A stretch of DNA of 64,000 nucleotides from an uncultured Bacilli bacterium (GTDB lineage Bacteria; Bacillota_I; Bacilli_A; RF39; UBA660). This document shows, piece by piece, positions 52,588 to 61,874 of the stretch. A program made the position numbers and the translations under genes. The stretch covers positions 60,698 through 124,697 of the forward strand of contig CAKPLN010000004.1 of assembly GCA_934167665.1 (NCBI GenBank). The letters are read 5' to 3'. The stretch's first letter is position 1. The number at the start of each line of letters is the position of its first letter. Below the pieces are notes generated by a model, which searched no databases, was not told the DNA's origin, and saw nothing but the letters and a program-made list of their open reading frames with translations.

Positions 52588-53498
52588 ATTTTTCTCTCCT
52601 TTATACTAGTTAAATTATTAATAAAATGATCTAGTTCTTTTATTACTTTTGATTCATTATTTATGTCTTTAAATATTAAACTAACTTTAGGCGTGTTTTT
52701 AATTTTATGACTAAGTAATTCATTATTTAGACTATCTATTTCACATGGGAATGAAGATATAAAAATTATTCCATCTACTTTATCTTGGTAATAATTAATA
52801 CTTGCTAAAAGGGATTTATTATAAGTTTGATGATTATTCTTGGATAATTTTTCACATTCACTAGTAATTATTTTTTTATTTATAAGATCACTATAAATTA
52901 TTTCAATATTATTCTCAGTTAAATAATTAGTTACTATTTCACCGATAAGGGCATCATATAGATTATAGGGATGTCCTGCTAGTAATACTTTAGTTTTAGA
53001 TGAGGCAAGACGTTGCATTTGTTCATTTTCGTTTTTCTTTCTAATAATTTTACTTTGATTTTTAGCATAGCAATAAGCAGAATAGCTTCTTATATATGAT
53101 TCACCAAGAACTTCACCAAGACTTATAAAAGCTAATAGTTCCGTTTTCTTTCTTGTTAGATCAATATTGTAGTTAATAATATTAATATCAATTAGATTCT
53201 TTGTTAAATCATAAAGATAATTAAAGTTAATACATACATCTTCATTTTTCTTAATAGAACGTAATCTTGGTATTAGTACATAATCGCATTTTTCTTTTAG
53301 TTCTGTTACATGGGCTAAATATATTTTTAAAGCTAGACATGATTCGTCCGGTATAAGAGGGGATACTTTTTCTAAAATATTTTTATTAGTTACAGAACTT
53401 ATTATTGTTTTGTATCCTAAGTATTTAAAAAAGTAAAGCCATAAATTTTTATTGTAGTAATATAGTAATGCTCTAGGTATGCCAATTGTTTTTATGAT
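52584..53498 (-). CDS. DUF2229-type acyl-CoA dehydratase activase-related protein, non-standard start codon
   Basis: From TAA at 53511-53513 the minus-strand frame is open to 52584 (304 codons), but contains no ATG, GTG or TTG until Met codon 53018. The N-terminal half is clearly coding: IKTIGIPRALLYYYNKNLW, DESCLALKIYLAHVTEL and LIPRLRS match the family's IGIPRALLYYxY, DExClPvKxYxGHV and IPR blocks. A near-perfect ribosome binding site, AAGGATGTGAT (53512-53502), stands just before ATC 53498 and ATA 53495. One of these must serve as the start unless an original ATG was mutated. It is coupled by a 4-bp overlap to the next gene. Confidence 0.7.
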   Translation of the reverse strand: MIKTIGIPRALLYYYNKNLWLYFFKYLGYKTIISSVTNKNILEKVSPLIPDESCLALKIYLAHVTELKEKCDYVLIPRLRSIKKNEDVCINFNYLYDLTKNLIDINIINYNIDLTRKKTELLAFISLGEVLGESYIRSYSAYCYAKNQSKIIRKKNENEQMQRLASSKTKVLLAGHPYNLYDALIGEIVTNYLTENNIEIIYSDLINKKIITSECEKLSKNNHQTYNKSLLASINYYQDKVDGIIFISSFPCEIDSLNNELLSHKIKNTPKVSLIFKDINNESKVIKELDHFINNLTSIKERKI

Positions 53499-53631
53499 AT
53501 TATCACATCCTTACTAGATAATATGTTGTATATTATTTTTTAGGTTTTTTTTTCAATCGACAAATTTTATATTACAATTATTTTTAATCTATGCTATAAT
53601 TATTTATATAATGTTTTCTTTGGAGGTAAAT

Positions 53632-54078
53632 ATGGGAAAGGTAGCAGTGTTAGCAAAAAGATTTAAAAATAGATATCCAATGACTGTTGCATGGCGTATA
53701 AAGCAGAATGCTTCTGTTGTTGAAAAACATCTTAATCCTGGTGAAGAGGTAATATATGTTTTTGCGGCTCAAAAAAATGATAATCCACTAGATATAGTAG
53801 GAACTTCTGTTGTAGCACTTACTAACAAAAGAATTTTAATTGGACGTAAGAGGGTAGTTTTTGGTTATTTTTTAGATTCTATTACTCCTGATATGTTTAA
53901 TGATTTAAAAGTTTGTGGTGGTATTATTTGGGGAAAGGTTATTATTGATACACTAAATGAACTTGTTGTTTTGTCAAATATTTCGAATAAAGCTTTACCA
54001 GAAATAGAAACGCAACTATCTACTTATATGATGGAAATGAATAAAGATAGAAATAGACATAAAGAAGATAAAAACTAG
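53632..54078 (+). CDS. PH-domain (bPH) protein
   Basis: ATG 53632 has GGAGG 6 bp upstream; the 21 bp upstream in frame are probably not translated. 148 residues, no membrane helix. NPGEEVIYVFAAQKN (about 35-49), TSVVALTNKRILIGRK (about 57-72) and a C-terminal amphipathic helix match bacterial pleckstrin-homology-type domains (YdjN/PH_2-like). Such proteins bind membranes or peptides; role unknown. Terminator directly follows. Confidence 0.75.
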   Translation: MGKVAVLAKRFKNRYPMTVAWRIKQNASVVEKHLNPGEEVIYVFAAQKNDNPLDIVGTSVVALTNKRILIGRKRVVFGYFLDSITPDMFNDLKVCGGIIWGKVIIDTLNELVVLSNISNKALPEIETQLSTYMMEMNKDRNRHKEDKN

Positions 54079-54101
54079 GCTTTAAATGAAGCCTTTTTTT
54101 T
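54078..54101 (+). terminator. Intrinsic terminator
   Basis: GGCTT (54078-54082) pairs with AAGCC (54089-54093), then eight T; next to the stop codon. Confidence 0.8.
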
Positions 54102-54124
54102 GTTATAATTAAAAAGGTGATAGT

Positions 54125-55390
54125 ATGAAGAAGATGATACCAATTGTTTTTGCTTTAGGTCTTTTGGCACTTTTAATTCAGTTTTTTGTACAATCTTTAA
54201 TTAAACATCATGAAATTTCTTATTCAATTATTACAGATAATAATTCATACATGATTGATGAGAATTTTAATATAGAAGATGGTAAGCATATATATTCATT
54301 TAAAGTAGTTGATGATAAGCTTAATTATGTTTATCATTTTGATTTTAAACATGATTATAATAAACAAGAAAGCATTATAAAAGATATTAAATTTTATCAA
54401 TATGATAATTTAGTTTGTTTATTTCCAATATATAAAAATGGTTATACTAGTAATTTAATATGCAATTATAATGATGAACAGGTTAGTTATTCTTACTTAA
54501 AACAGATAGATAATAGTGATGTTAAAAAAATTGTTACAGATTTAAAAAAAGAAAAGTATACTGTTAAAACATGGAAAGATAATACATCTTATACTAAAGA
54601 AGGTAATTATAAAATATATAAGGAAAATATACCAAATAATGTTACTTTTACAATGTGGTCTTATAATGGGTTTTATATAATTGATAAGAATAAAGTTGAA
54701 GAGAAGAATTATTTAGAGAATGATTATTATGAGAATGATAGATCATATGTTGTTGGTAATTTCTTAGTATCAATTGATACTGATGCTAATAACAATAGTT
54801 ATTATACAGATTTTTATATTTTTGATGTTATTAATGGTGGTAAAAGGATAATTGATTTTGATAATGGATTATCTAAAAATATGTATTTTAATGGTGTTTA
54901 TGATGGAAAACTTTATTATGTTGACTTAGATTCTAAAATACAATATTCAATTGAACCTGGATATGAGGTTTTGAGTGAAGTTGGAAATGTTAAAGATGGC
55001 TATAAGATGGTTAAAGGTGAGAAGTTAATAGATGTGGCTGCTAAAGACTTTTTAAGTGATAAAGTATATTTTGATAGTTATATTTCTAACAAAGAATTAG
55101 AAGATACGTATAATGCTAAAGAGATAAGAAAAGTAGGGGATAAGTATTATTTCTTGACGGATAATGGTAATTTTTATAAAGCTAACGTGAGTGATATTAA
55201 TAATTCGGTTTTACTTTTTAATTTTAAGAATATTTCGGAATGGTTAGTAAAAGGTGATAATATTATGATAGTTGTTGATGATACATTATATTTTTATAAT
55301 GATCAGTTAGGGTTATTACCAATACTTGAAAATTCGGAGTTAAGTTATAACTATAAAAATATTTGTAATTTTATTGTGGTTGATAAGTAA
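54125..55390 (+). CDS. Exported propeller-like protein of unknown function
   Basis: 421 residues with an N-terminal signal anchor (about 5-24) and a wholly extracytoplasmic remainder. Repeating blocks such as NGVYDGKLYYVDLDSK, IRKVGDKYYFLTDNGNFYKA and DNIMIVVDDTLYFYNDQ have the spacing of beta-propeller blades. No catalytic motif. ATG 54125 follows AAGGTGATA. Confidence 0.68.
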   Translation: MKKMIPIVFALGLLALLIQFFVQSLIKHHEISYSIITDNNSYMIDENFNIEDGKHIYSFKVVDDKLNYVYHFDFKHDYNKQESIIKDIKFYQYDNLVCLFPIYKNGYTSNLICNYNDEQVSYSYLKQIDNSDVKKIVTDLKKEKYTVKTWKDNTSYTKEGNYKIYKENIPNNVTFTMWSYNGFYIIDKNKVEEKNYLENDYYENDRSYVVGNFLVSIDTDANNNSYYTDFYIFDVINGGKRIIDFDNGLSKNMYFNGVYDGKLYYVDLDSKIQYSIEPGYEVLSEVGNVKDGYKMVKGEKLIDVAAKDFLSDKVYFDSYISNKELEDTYNAKEIRKVGDKYYFLTDNGNFYKANVSDINNSVLLFNFKNISEWLVKGDNIMIVVDDTLYFYNDQLGLLPILENSELSYNYKNICNFIVVDK

Positions 55391-55484
55391 GTTTAATAAT
55401 ATAAACTGTAATTAGGTTTTATAGTTTGCTAGTTCTATATTTTAACTAATTGTAATAAAATATAAAAAAAGTTAGTATTTTTAG

Positions 55485-55514
55485 TTGAAATTTATAATTA
55501 AGTTTGCTATAATC
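55485..55514 (+). promoter_or_regulatory. Promoter of the tRNA-Cys/tRNA-Gly unit
   Basis: TTGAAA (55485-55490), 18-bp spacer, TATAAT (55509-55514), 13 bp before the tRNA-Cys. Confidence 0.7.
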
Positions 55515-55526
55515 TTAATTACGACG

Positions 55527-55599
55527 GGGCTTTAGCCAAGTGGTAAGGCGTGGGTCTGCAACACCCTGATCACCGGTTCAAATCCGGTAGGCCCCTCCA
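55527..55599 (+). tRNA. tRNA-Cys (anticodon GCA)
   Basis: Acceptor GGGGCTT/AGGCCCC, loop CTGCAAC with anticodon GCA, T arm ACCGG-TTCAAAT-CCGGT, CCA encoded. The first base pair of the anticodon stem is a T-T mismatch. Confidence 0.95.
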
Positions 55600-55607
55600 G
55601 TTTGTAT

Positions 55608-55682
55608 GCGAATGTGGTTTAATGGTTAGAATACGGCCTTGCCAAGGCTGTGATGGGGGTTCGATTCCCCTCGTTCGCTCCA
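55608..55682 (+). tRNA. tRNA-Gly (anticodon GCC)
   Basis: Anticodon loop TTGCCAA carries GCC; T arm GGGGG-TTCGATT-CCCCT; acceptor GCGAATG/CGTTCGC; CCA encoded (55680-55682). Its last bases GCTCCA are repeated at 63494, marking it as the apparent insertion point of the island. Confidence 0.95.
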
Positions 55683-55720
55683 TAGTGAAATCTGCTCGAA
55701 CTTTTCGGGTTTAAATAGAT

Positions 55721-55749
55721 AACTAATCTAGAAATGGATTAGTTTTTTT
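55721..55749 (+). terminator. Attenuator-like hairpin before the small gene, copy 1
   Basis: AACTAATC (55721-55728) pairs with GATTAGTT (55737-55744), followed by T. It stands upstream of, not after, a gene, in the leader of the 90-residue ORF. A matching hairpin precedes copy 2. Confidence 0.6.
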
Positions 55750-55792
55750 ATGTTTTAGAAAACTATCCTAACTAAAAAGAAAGGATGGAACT

Positions 55793-56065
55793 ATGGTAAA
55801 TATTATTAAAGAAGAAATTACATTAGAAGAATCACTTAAAAAGAAATTAGAGTTTATTTGTGATTTTGCTAAAGTTGAACCTACTATTATTAACGGTAGT
55901 ATAAGAAAAATTGATAAGACAAATCTTACCTATATTGAACCACATAGAATTATTATCAATAATATTACTTTTCTTATCTTTAATTATTCTAATGAAATAT
56001 TTATAGAGAATTTATCCAATAAGATTAAATTATCTGAATTAGAAAACTATTTAAAATCTATTTAA
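55793..56065 (+). CDS. Small conserved protein upstream of a serine recombinase, copy 1
   Basis: 90 residues; ATG 55793 follows GAAAGGATGGA. It aligns along its whole length with the product at 63595 (IIKEEITLEE / IIKQEIKISHE; PTIINGS / PIFINGS; HRIIINN / HRAIINN; KIKLSELENYLK / KIKLSDLKDFIKK). An alpha/beta protein with no known motif. Twice in the window it sits just upstream of a serine recombinase, so it may be a regulator or recombination directionality factor; this is inference from position. Confidence 0.75.
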   Translation: MVNIIKEEITLEESLKKKLEFICDFAKVEPTIINGSIRKIDKTNLTYIEPHRIIINNITFLIFNYSNEIFIENLSNKIKLSELENYLKSI

Positions 56066-56144
56066 ATCTAAATGCTACGCTAGAAATAAAAGAAAATATA
56101 TGATAAAATATATACATAAGGAAACAAATTTGTACATTTTTTAA

Positions 56145-56192
56145 AGAGTCAGTAGTATTTAGACTTTACTAGATACTATTGACTCTTTTTTT
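56145..56192 (+). terminator. Strong hairpin terminator just before the recombinase gene
   Basis: AGAGTCAGTAGTAT (56145-56158) pairs with ATACTATTGACTCT (56173-56186) with one wobble, then seven T. The recombinase ribosome binding site AAAGGAG follows at once, so this could attenuate recombinase expression. Confidence 0.8.
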
Positions 56193-56211
56193 AGAAAGGA
56201 GTTGAAGTTTT

Positions 56212-58065
56212 ATGAATGATGAAAAGAAAATTGCTGGTTTATATATTAGAGTATCAACCGAAGATCAAGCACGAGAAGGATTTAGTTTACCAGAGCAAGA
56301 AAAACGATTAAGAGCAATGTGTGAGTATAAAGGTTATGAAATATATAAACTATATAAAGATGCTGGAATAAGTGCTAAAACAGGCAATTATAGACCTGCA
56401 TTTGAAGAACTATTACAAGATATAAGAGATAAAAAATGTAATACTATTGTTGTACTTAAATTAGATAGACTTACTAGAAGTGTTTATGATATGGAAGGTA
56501 TTATGAAGTTTCTTGATGAGAACAATGCATACTTAGATTGTGCTAATGAAGAAATAAATACAACTAATTCAAGTGGTAAAATGGTTGCTAGATTACTTAC
56601 AACAGTATCACAAAATGAAATAGAAAGAACTAGTGAAAGAACTAAAGTTGGTCTTGCTGGTGCTATTAAAGAAGGACATATTCCTGCTAGAGCACCACTA
56701 GGTTATAAACATATAGATAAAAAATTAGTACCAGATCCACTTACTAAAGATATTGTAATAAGAATATATAATTTATATTTTGAAGGAAAATCTTATTATA
56801 ATATTGCTACTATTTTTAATGAAGAAAAAGTATTAGGTAAAACAAATTGGTGTGATACTGGAATACTTAGAATTATAGCAAATGAGGTTTATAAAGGAGA
56901 TTATGTTCATGGTAAAAGGACTAATCATCCAACATATTATAAAAATGTCGTCGAACCAATAGTAAGTAAAGAGTTATGGGAAAGTTGCCAAGTACAAAAG
57001 AAGAAAAATCAAAAAAATTATATGAGAACTCAGACTTATATTTTCTTACAAAAATTAAAATGTCCTAAATGTGGTAGGATTCTTGCTGGTGGTGCTTCTC
57101 ATAAAATTAAATCTGATAAATGGTACTTTTATTATAGATGTGAAAATTGTAAAAACAATATTCATGAAAATGAAATTGAAGAACATATTAAAACTTTACT
57201 TGCTGATATTTTGGAATATGATAATGTTGTTAATGAATTCTTTTTACCAGTATTAAAATCAAAAGTAGATGATCCTAAAATAGAATTAGAGAATGAACTC
57301 AAAAAGTTAAATAATAAAAAAGAAAGAATTAGAAAAGCATATATTGATGAATTATTTACTGAAGAAGAATTTAAGCAAGAATCTAAATTAATAGAAAATC
57401 AAATTGAAATGATAAATTCTAAAATATTAGAAAATTCACAAACTGAACAACTTAATTTTACAATGGAAGATATATTACTTAAAAGAGATATGGATTTTAT
57501 TAATAAAGTAAAACTTCCTATATCATATTATGCTTTTAATGATAATTGGGATTTATTAGATAGACAAACTAAAGCAGATATTATTATGAGATATATTGAT
57601 GATATTGAATTAGAATTTAAAAATAATATGTATATGATTAAACAAGTTAATTTTAGAAGTACTTTTTATAGTGATTTTGAAGAGTTATATAACAAAGGTT
57701 ATATTGATAAGAAAAGAAAACTTACTTATGATTTTAATGGTATATGTATAGATACAAATGTAAGGTATAGTGAATACTTACCTATTAAAGAAGTTATGCA
57801 ACATTTTTATAGATTAAATGAATATTATGAAGTTAATTTTTATAAAGGTGCTTTCTATAAAGAAACTGAAAAATTAGATATAGGACCATTACTTAAAAAT
57901 GAAGTTCCTATAAGAATGTTCCCTTTACAAAAAAATAACAATGATAATAATAACTGGATAGCTATGGGAATGTTTGCTACAAAAAATAGTCCCAATGATA
58001 TAAAAGTAAACATTAAAGATGTATTTGAAACAATACCTGATAATGTTATCAAAGAAGATTTTTAA
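56212..58065 (+). CDS. Large serine recombinase
   Basis: 617 residues. Resolvase domain (about 7-155) with the catalytic Ser in YIRVSTEDQA (about 15), LKLDRLTR (about 88) and later conserved blocks; recombinase domain (about 170-270) with APLGYKH; zinc ribbon with CPKCG (about 284) and YRCENCK (about 308); and a coiled-coil region (about 355-400) as used by integrases of this class. It inserts or excises DNA at short att sites. ATG 56212 follows AAAGGAG. It may act on this island; serine integrases do not normally target tRNA ends, which leaves the boundary question open. Confidence 0.95.
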   Translation: MNDEKKIAGLYIRVSTEDQAREGFSLPEQEKRLRAMCEYKGYEIYKLYKDAGISAKTGNYRPAFEELLQDIRDKKCNTIVVLKLDRLTRSVYDMEGIMKFLDENNAYLDCANEEINTTNSSGKMVARLLTTVSQNEIERTSERTKVGLAGAIKEGHIPARAPLGYKHIDKKLVPDPLTKDIVIRIYNLYFEGKSYYNIATIFNEEKVLGKTNWCDTGILRIIANEVYKGDYVHGKRTNHPTYYKNVVEPIVSKELWESCQVQKKKNQKNYMRTQTYIFLQKLKCPKCGRILAGGASHKIKSDKWYFYYRCENCKNNIHENEIEEHIKTLLADILEYDNVVNEFFLPVLKSKVDDPKIELENELKKLNNKKERIRKAYIDELFTEEEFKQESKLIENQIEMINSKILENSQTEQLNFTMEDILLKRDMDFINKVKLPISYYAFNDNWDLLDRQTKADIIMRYIDDIELEFKNNMYMIKQVNFRSTFYSDFEELYNKGYIDKKRKLTYDFNGICIDTNVRYSEYLPIKEVMQHFYRLNEYYEVNFYKGAFYKETEKLDIGPLLKNEVPIRMFPLQKNNNDNNNWIAMGMFATKNSPNDIKVNIKDVFETIPDNVIKEDF

Positions 58066-58138
58066 AATATGTGGCACGTTTTGTTTACGAAAGTAAATGA
58101 TAGTGGCGATAGCAATTTAAAAATTGATTAAACGGATT

Positions 58139-58195
58139 CTAAGGTGTTAAACCTTAGCCCACAGGATATTTTGTATGTTTGCGTACAAAATTCCT
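58139..58195 (+). other. Inverted repeats upstream of the relaxase gene: possible oriT
   Basis: Two hairpins precede the Mob gene: CTAAGGT/ACCTTAG (58139-58145 with 58151-58157) and ATTTTGTA/TACAAAAT (58168-58175 with 58184-58191), the latter widened by GGA/TCC flanks. A weaker one (CAATTT/AAATTG) lies near 58113. The origin of transfer of MobV systems is normally just upstream of the mob gene and contains such repeats. No nic site can be proven from sequence. Confidence 0.45.
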
Positions 58196-58250
58196 AGGGG
58201 GTTAGTAATTTTGGATGACAAAATATCACAAAAGAAAGGATAGTGATTAC

Positions 58251-59603
58251 ATGAGTGAACTTGCTTATTCACTACATTTAGGTAGTGATAAAAATAGAAA
58301 AAATATATCAAAACAAAATGGTAAAAATAATATAAGTGGTACTACCTCACTACCAAATAATGCTATACAAAATATAAGACAATTATCAAAGGTAGATAAA
58401 CATAATTATAGAAAGTATGATAATAATCAAGAATTAATAGAAATAGTTAGAGGTACTTCTTCTCCACTTAATGATATTAGAGAACTTTATTTAAATGAAT
58501 TTGAAGAATCTAGATTAGAATATAATTCAAAGCAATCTAGACCTAGTAGAATGATAAATAATTATTTTGAAAATGTATCTAATAATGAAAAGAAAGATCT
58601 TGCTTGTGAAATAATACTAGAACTTGGAGATAAAGAATATTGGGATACTAAAGATAAGGATTTTAAAAAGAAAATGTCAGAAGTATATAAAGAACAAGTT
58701 AATGATTTAGAATTATTAGTTCCTAATTTTAAAATAGCTAGTGCTATAATCCACTTTGATGAAACTAGTCCACATTTGCATATTGTTGGTGTACCTATTA
58801 AATATAAAAATAAAAATGGTATGGAAAAACAAGTTGGTAAATCCGATGTATTTACAAAAGAGTCTTTAATAAGATTGCAAGATAAAATGAGAACTTTATG
58901 TATTGAAGAATTTAATCAAATATATAGTTTAGATTCTACTTTAAAAACAAAGCAAAAAGGTAGAAATAAAGATATTCATGTATCAGATATGAATAACTAT
59001 ATTGAATTAAAAAAACAAATTGAAAAAAATAATATAACTCTAAAAGAGGCAAATAAAAAATCTTTAGAACTTAAACAAAATTCTAAAGATATTAAAGATA
59101 AAATTGATAAATTAAAGGTATCCAAACTTAATAAAGATAATTATATTTTATCAAAAGATGATAAAGCTTCTTTTATTAACTTTATCAAACAAGTAGATAA
59201 TACTAATGATGAATATGATAAAATCCAAACCTTATCTAATACATTAATTAATGCAAATGAAGAATTAAAAAATAAGGATAAACAAATTAAAACACTTACT
59301 GAAAATAATAAAGCACTAAATTTAAGAGTTGATACATTAAATAATACTATTAAAGAAAAAGATAATGAAATATCATTTTTAAAATCTAAAATTAATGATT
59401 TGAAATATACACTAAATTATTGGAAAGATAAATTTAATAAGCTAATATCTTTCTTACATAATAAACTTCATAGTTGGTACGATAAAGATGATAAATATAT
59501 TGATGTAGTTAATGATATGTATGAAGATAATATTTTAAATGATGATGACATTGAAGATTTAGATTTAAGTAAAGAAAAAGAAGATTACGAATGTAAATAT
59601 TAA
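58251..59603 (+). CDS. Mob_Pre (MobV-type) relaxase
   Basis: ATG 58251 is chosen for AAAGGATAGTG just upstream; ATG 58215 in frame lacks a ribosome binding site. 450 residues with an N-terminal relaxase domain: KHNYRKYDN (about 49) is the HNxR motif, and IIHFDETSPHLHIVGVPI (about 165) is the three-His metal motif. The C-terminal half (about 250-410) is coiled coil. It nicks oriT and leads DNA transfer with a helper conjugative system. Its stop overlaps convergently the stop of the next, minus-strand gene. Confidence 0.9.
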   Translation: MSELAYSLHLGSDKNRKNISKQNGKNNISGTTSLPNNAIQNIRQLSKVDKHNYRKYDNNQELIEIVRGTSSPLNDIRELYLNEFEESRLEYNSKQSRPSRMINNYFENVSNNEKKDLACEIILELGDKEYWDTKDKDFKKKMSEVYKEQVNDLELLVPNFKIASAIIHFDETSPHLHIVGVPIKYKNKNGMEKQVGKSDVFTKESLIRLQDKMRTLCIEEFNQIYSLDSTLKTKQKGRNKDIHVSDMNNYIELKKQIEKNNITLKEANKKSLELKQNSKDIKDKIDKLKVSKLNKDNYILSKDDKASFINFIKQVDNTNDEYDKIQTLSNTLINANEELKNKDKQIKTLTENNKALNLRVDTLNNTIKEKDNEISFLKSKINDLKYTLNYWKDKFNKLISFLHNKLHSWYDKDDKYIDVVNDMYEDNILNDDDIEDLDLSKEKEDYECKY

Positions 59604-60433
59604 CCATTATTAATTATGTATTCAATTAAGCATTGAATAGTATACATATCAAAATCATTATCCTTTAAAGATAATTCAAATATTATATTTGGATTATTTG
59701 TAGAAGAAGTTATCTTAACTTCATATTTACCATTCTCTTTATTTGATAAAAAATATTGTTTACCATCAGGTAATATGTCACTATTAATATAGCATTCATT
59801 TTTATTTAAATCTAACGGTAAAATTACATACAACTTTTTACCATCGGTATTAAGAGAATATTTATATTTTGAAAATTTTGATTCTAAATTTTTTTTAAAA
59901 TCATCATAATAAATTTTAGGTAAATCCTGACTGCCACTTTTCTTTCTTCGAAAGATAGTTTTTATATTAAAGAAATTATTAAACTGATCTAATGAGAAAA
60001 TCTTTTTATTCCCACTATTATCTACTGATATAACGAATTCTACATTTTTATTTTTCATATTTGAAACTATCCAACTAAATGCTATTGACTCAGGAACTGG
60101 TACAATCATACCACTTTGGGCGACTTTACTATATAATTTAAAATTATCATTTAATATATTTATAATTTCATCAGAATATTGATTTGCTTTAAATTTATTT
60201 TTATTACCATAAACAAATTTGTCATTTTTTATTTCAACAACAAATTGAGATGTTTGAGATGCAGGCATTTTAGTTTCAACATAAAACTTTTTATTATTTG
60301 ATTTAATTGTTATTTCTATATCTGGAATTGTACTGTCAGCATTTCCGTATTGTTTAACTAAGACATCGTAATCTTTTAACATATGTTGAAGATATCCTGT
60401 CATTTCATTTTCAAAATTTTCCCATTTTTTCAT
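59600..60433 (-). CDS. Type II restriction endonuclease (PD-(D/E)XK-like), partner of the m5C methylase
   Basis: 277 residues. Near residue 38 IPDIEITIKSNNKKFYVETK has the PD...(E)xK layout of the PD-(D/E)XK nuclease core (Asp, then E-T-K on the next strand). No further family resemblance is recognised. It is 10 bp downstream of the cytosine methyltransferase gene on the same strand, the common arrangement where methylase is made first. Specificity is unknown. The gene is convergent with mob. Confidence 0.72.
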   Translation of the reverse strand: MKKWENFENEMTGYLQHMLKDYDVLVKQYGNADSTIPDIEITIKSNNKKFYVETKMPASQTSQFVVEIKNDKFVYGNKNKFKANQYSDEIINILNDNFKLYSKVAQSGMIVPVPESIAFSWIVSNMKNKNVEFVISVDNSGNKKIFSLDQFNNFFNIKTIFRRKKSGSQDLPKIYYDDFKKNLESKFSKYKYSLNTDGKKLYVILPLDLNKNECYINSDILPDGKQYFLSNKENGKYEVKITSSTNNPNIIFELSLKDNDFDMYTIQCLIEYIINNG

Positions 60434-60443
60434 TTGACTCCTC

Positions 60444-61406
60444 CTAAATATCTTTTAAACCCTTAAAAACTTCTTTTAGTAAATTTATTGGAACACTATT
60501 ACCAAATTGTTTAAGTGATTGATTATCATTTTCTATTATTTTAAATTTCTCGGGGAACCCTTGTAATCTAGCTGCTTCCCTTGGACTTAATTTTCTTATT
60601 TTACCATTAATATAATAAGCTCCTGTTTTTGAAGCAGCTCCTCCACTTGAAGCTGCTAGAGTTATTCCAATACCATTTTCGTGATAAATTCGATTCCCTT
60701 GACCACCTTTTCCAATAATGCCAATTTGAAGTGGCTTTGAAACTTTCCCATTTTTTATTGCATCACTTAATTTTTTTTCATCTATGTGAATATCTTCTCT
60801 ATTAAGTATATATTTTTCAGTAACTGAATCATCTTCTTTTATATCACTAATAGTTACAAAATTTTTAGATGATTTAGGAAATTTGAACATTCCATTATCA
60901 ATATCTTTTCTTATACAAACAATTGTAATTCTTTCTCTGTTCTGCGGCAAATTAAAATCTTTGGCATTAAGAACTTTATAATATATGTTGTAATTTAAAC
61001 TATCAAGAGTATTTGATATTACTTCAAATGTTGCACCGCCATTATGTGCTTTTAAATTTTTAACATTTTCTAAGAATATAATCTTAGGTTTATGATAACT
61101 AACAATTCTTACTATATCAAAAAATAATGTTCCCCTTGTATCCTCAAATCCTTTTTGTTTTCCAGAAATACTAAATGGTTGACATGGAAATCCAGCACAA
61201 AGTATATCAAAACTAGGAATATCTTTTTCATCTATTTTTGTTATATCTCCATATGGTATTTCACCAAAATTCAAATTATAACTTTCTTGACAATATTTAT
61301 CCCATTCAGATGAAAAAACACATTTACATCCAAAAGATTCAAGTGCATATCTAAATCCACCTATACCAGCAAATAAATCAATAAATTTCATTTTATTTAG
61401 TTCCAT
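60444..61406 (-). CDS. DNA (cytosine-5-)-methyltransferase
   Basis: ATG 61406 (start MELNKMKFIDLFAG) follows GAGGATGG; the frame is open 21 bp further. 320 residues with the ordered m5C motifs: I FIDLFAGIGGFR, IV with catalytic Cys in GFPCQPFS (about 72), VI ENVKNL, VIII QNRERI (about 158) and X QFGNSVP at the C-terminus. The variable target-recognition region is about 190-265. It protects island or host DNA from the cognate endonuclease downstream. Target sequence unknown. Confidence 0.95.
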   Translation of the reverse strand: MELNKMKFIDLFAGIGGFRYALESFGCKCVFSSEWDKYCQESYNLNFGEIPYGDITKIDEKDIPSFDILCAGFPCQPFSISGKQKGFEDTRGTLFFDIVRIVSYHKPKIIFLENVKNLKAHNGGATFEVISNTLDSLNYNIYYKVLNAKDFNLPQNRERITIVCIRKDIDNGMFKFPKSSKNFVTISDIKEDDSVTEKYILNREDIHIDEKKLSDAIKNGKVSKPLQIGIIGKGGQGNRIYHENGIGITLAASSGGAASKTGAYYINGKIRKLSPREAARLQGFPEKFKIIENDNQSLKQFGNSVPINLLKEVFKGLKDI

Positions 61407-61503
61407 GATATAGCACCATCCTCTCATATAAATTATACCATAATTTTGAACAATATTATAACTTTTATAATAATTTATGATAAAATATTATTGAGACTTT
61501 TCA

Positions 61504-61855
61504 ATGAAAGCATTAATTTTAAAACAAGCATGTGCTACATTAATAGTAAAAGGAATAAAAAATATGAATTTAGTCCATGGAAAACTAATTATCGTGAAAA
61601 GGTATTAATGAACCTCGAAATTGATAAAAAGAAATTAAGAAAATCCTAAATTTAAATCTAAAATTCTCATTAAAAAAATACTTACTAAATTAGATTTAAA
61701 AGATTGTTTAAAATTAAATGATAAATTGAAGAAAAAATATAACTTATAGTTTAAAATACAAAACAGGAATGTATAGGAAATTACTTAATGTTAAAAAGTT
61801 GAATTATAATGAAGAATTAAAGGAAAATTTAGGTTTGTGGGATATGGATTTATAG
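61504..61855 (+). pseudogene. Frameshifted ASCH-domain protein gene
   Basis: ATG 61504 begins MKALILKQACATLIVKGIK, the start of ASCH proteins, but the frame stops soon after. A second frame continues SPWKTNYREKVLMN, again typical of the family. A third fragment ends ENLGLWDMDL at TAG 61855, like the family's C-terminal GxLGLW. At least two frameshifts and missing sequence in the middle show it is broken. The remaining gap 61407-61503 is short and promoter-like. Confidence 0.75.
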
Positions 61856-61874
61856 TATTATTGGGAGGTTTGAA

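Noticed and set aside
55683..55792. T-box leader downstream of tRNA-Gly
   Set aside because: It has a hairpin and terminator-like stem but lacks the conserved T-box sequence and any aminoacyl-tRNA gene downstream.
61446..61649. 67-residue ORF as an independent gene
   Set aside because: Its second half is the middle of the frameshifted ASCH gene and its start has no ribosome binding site.
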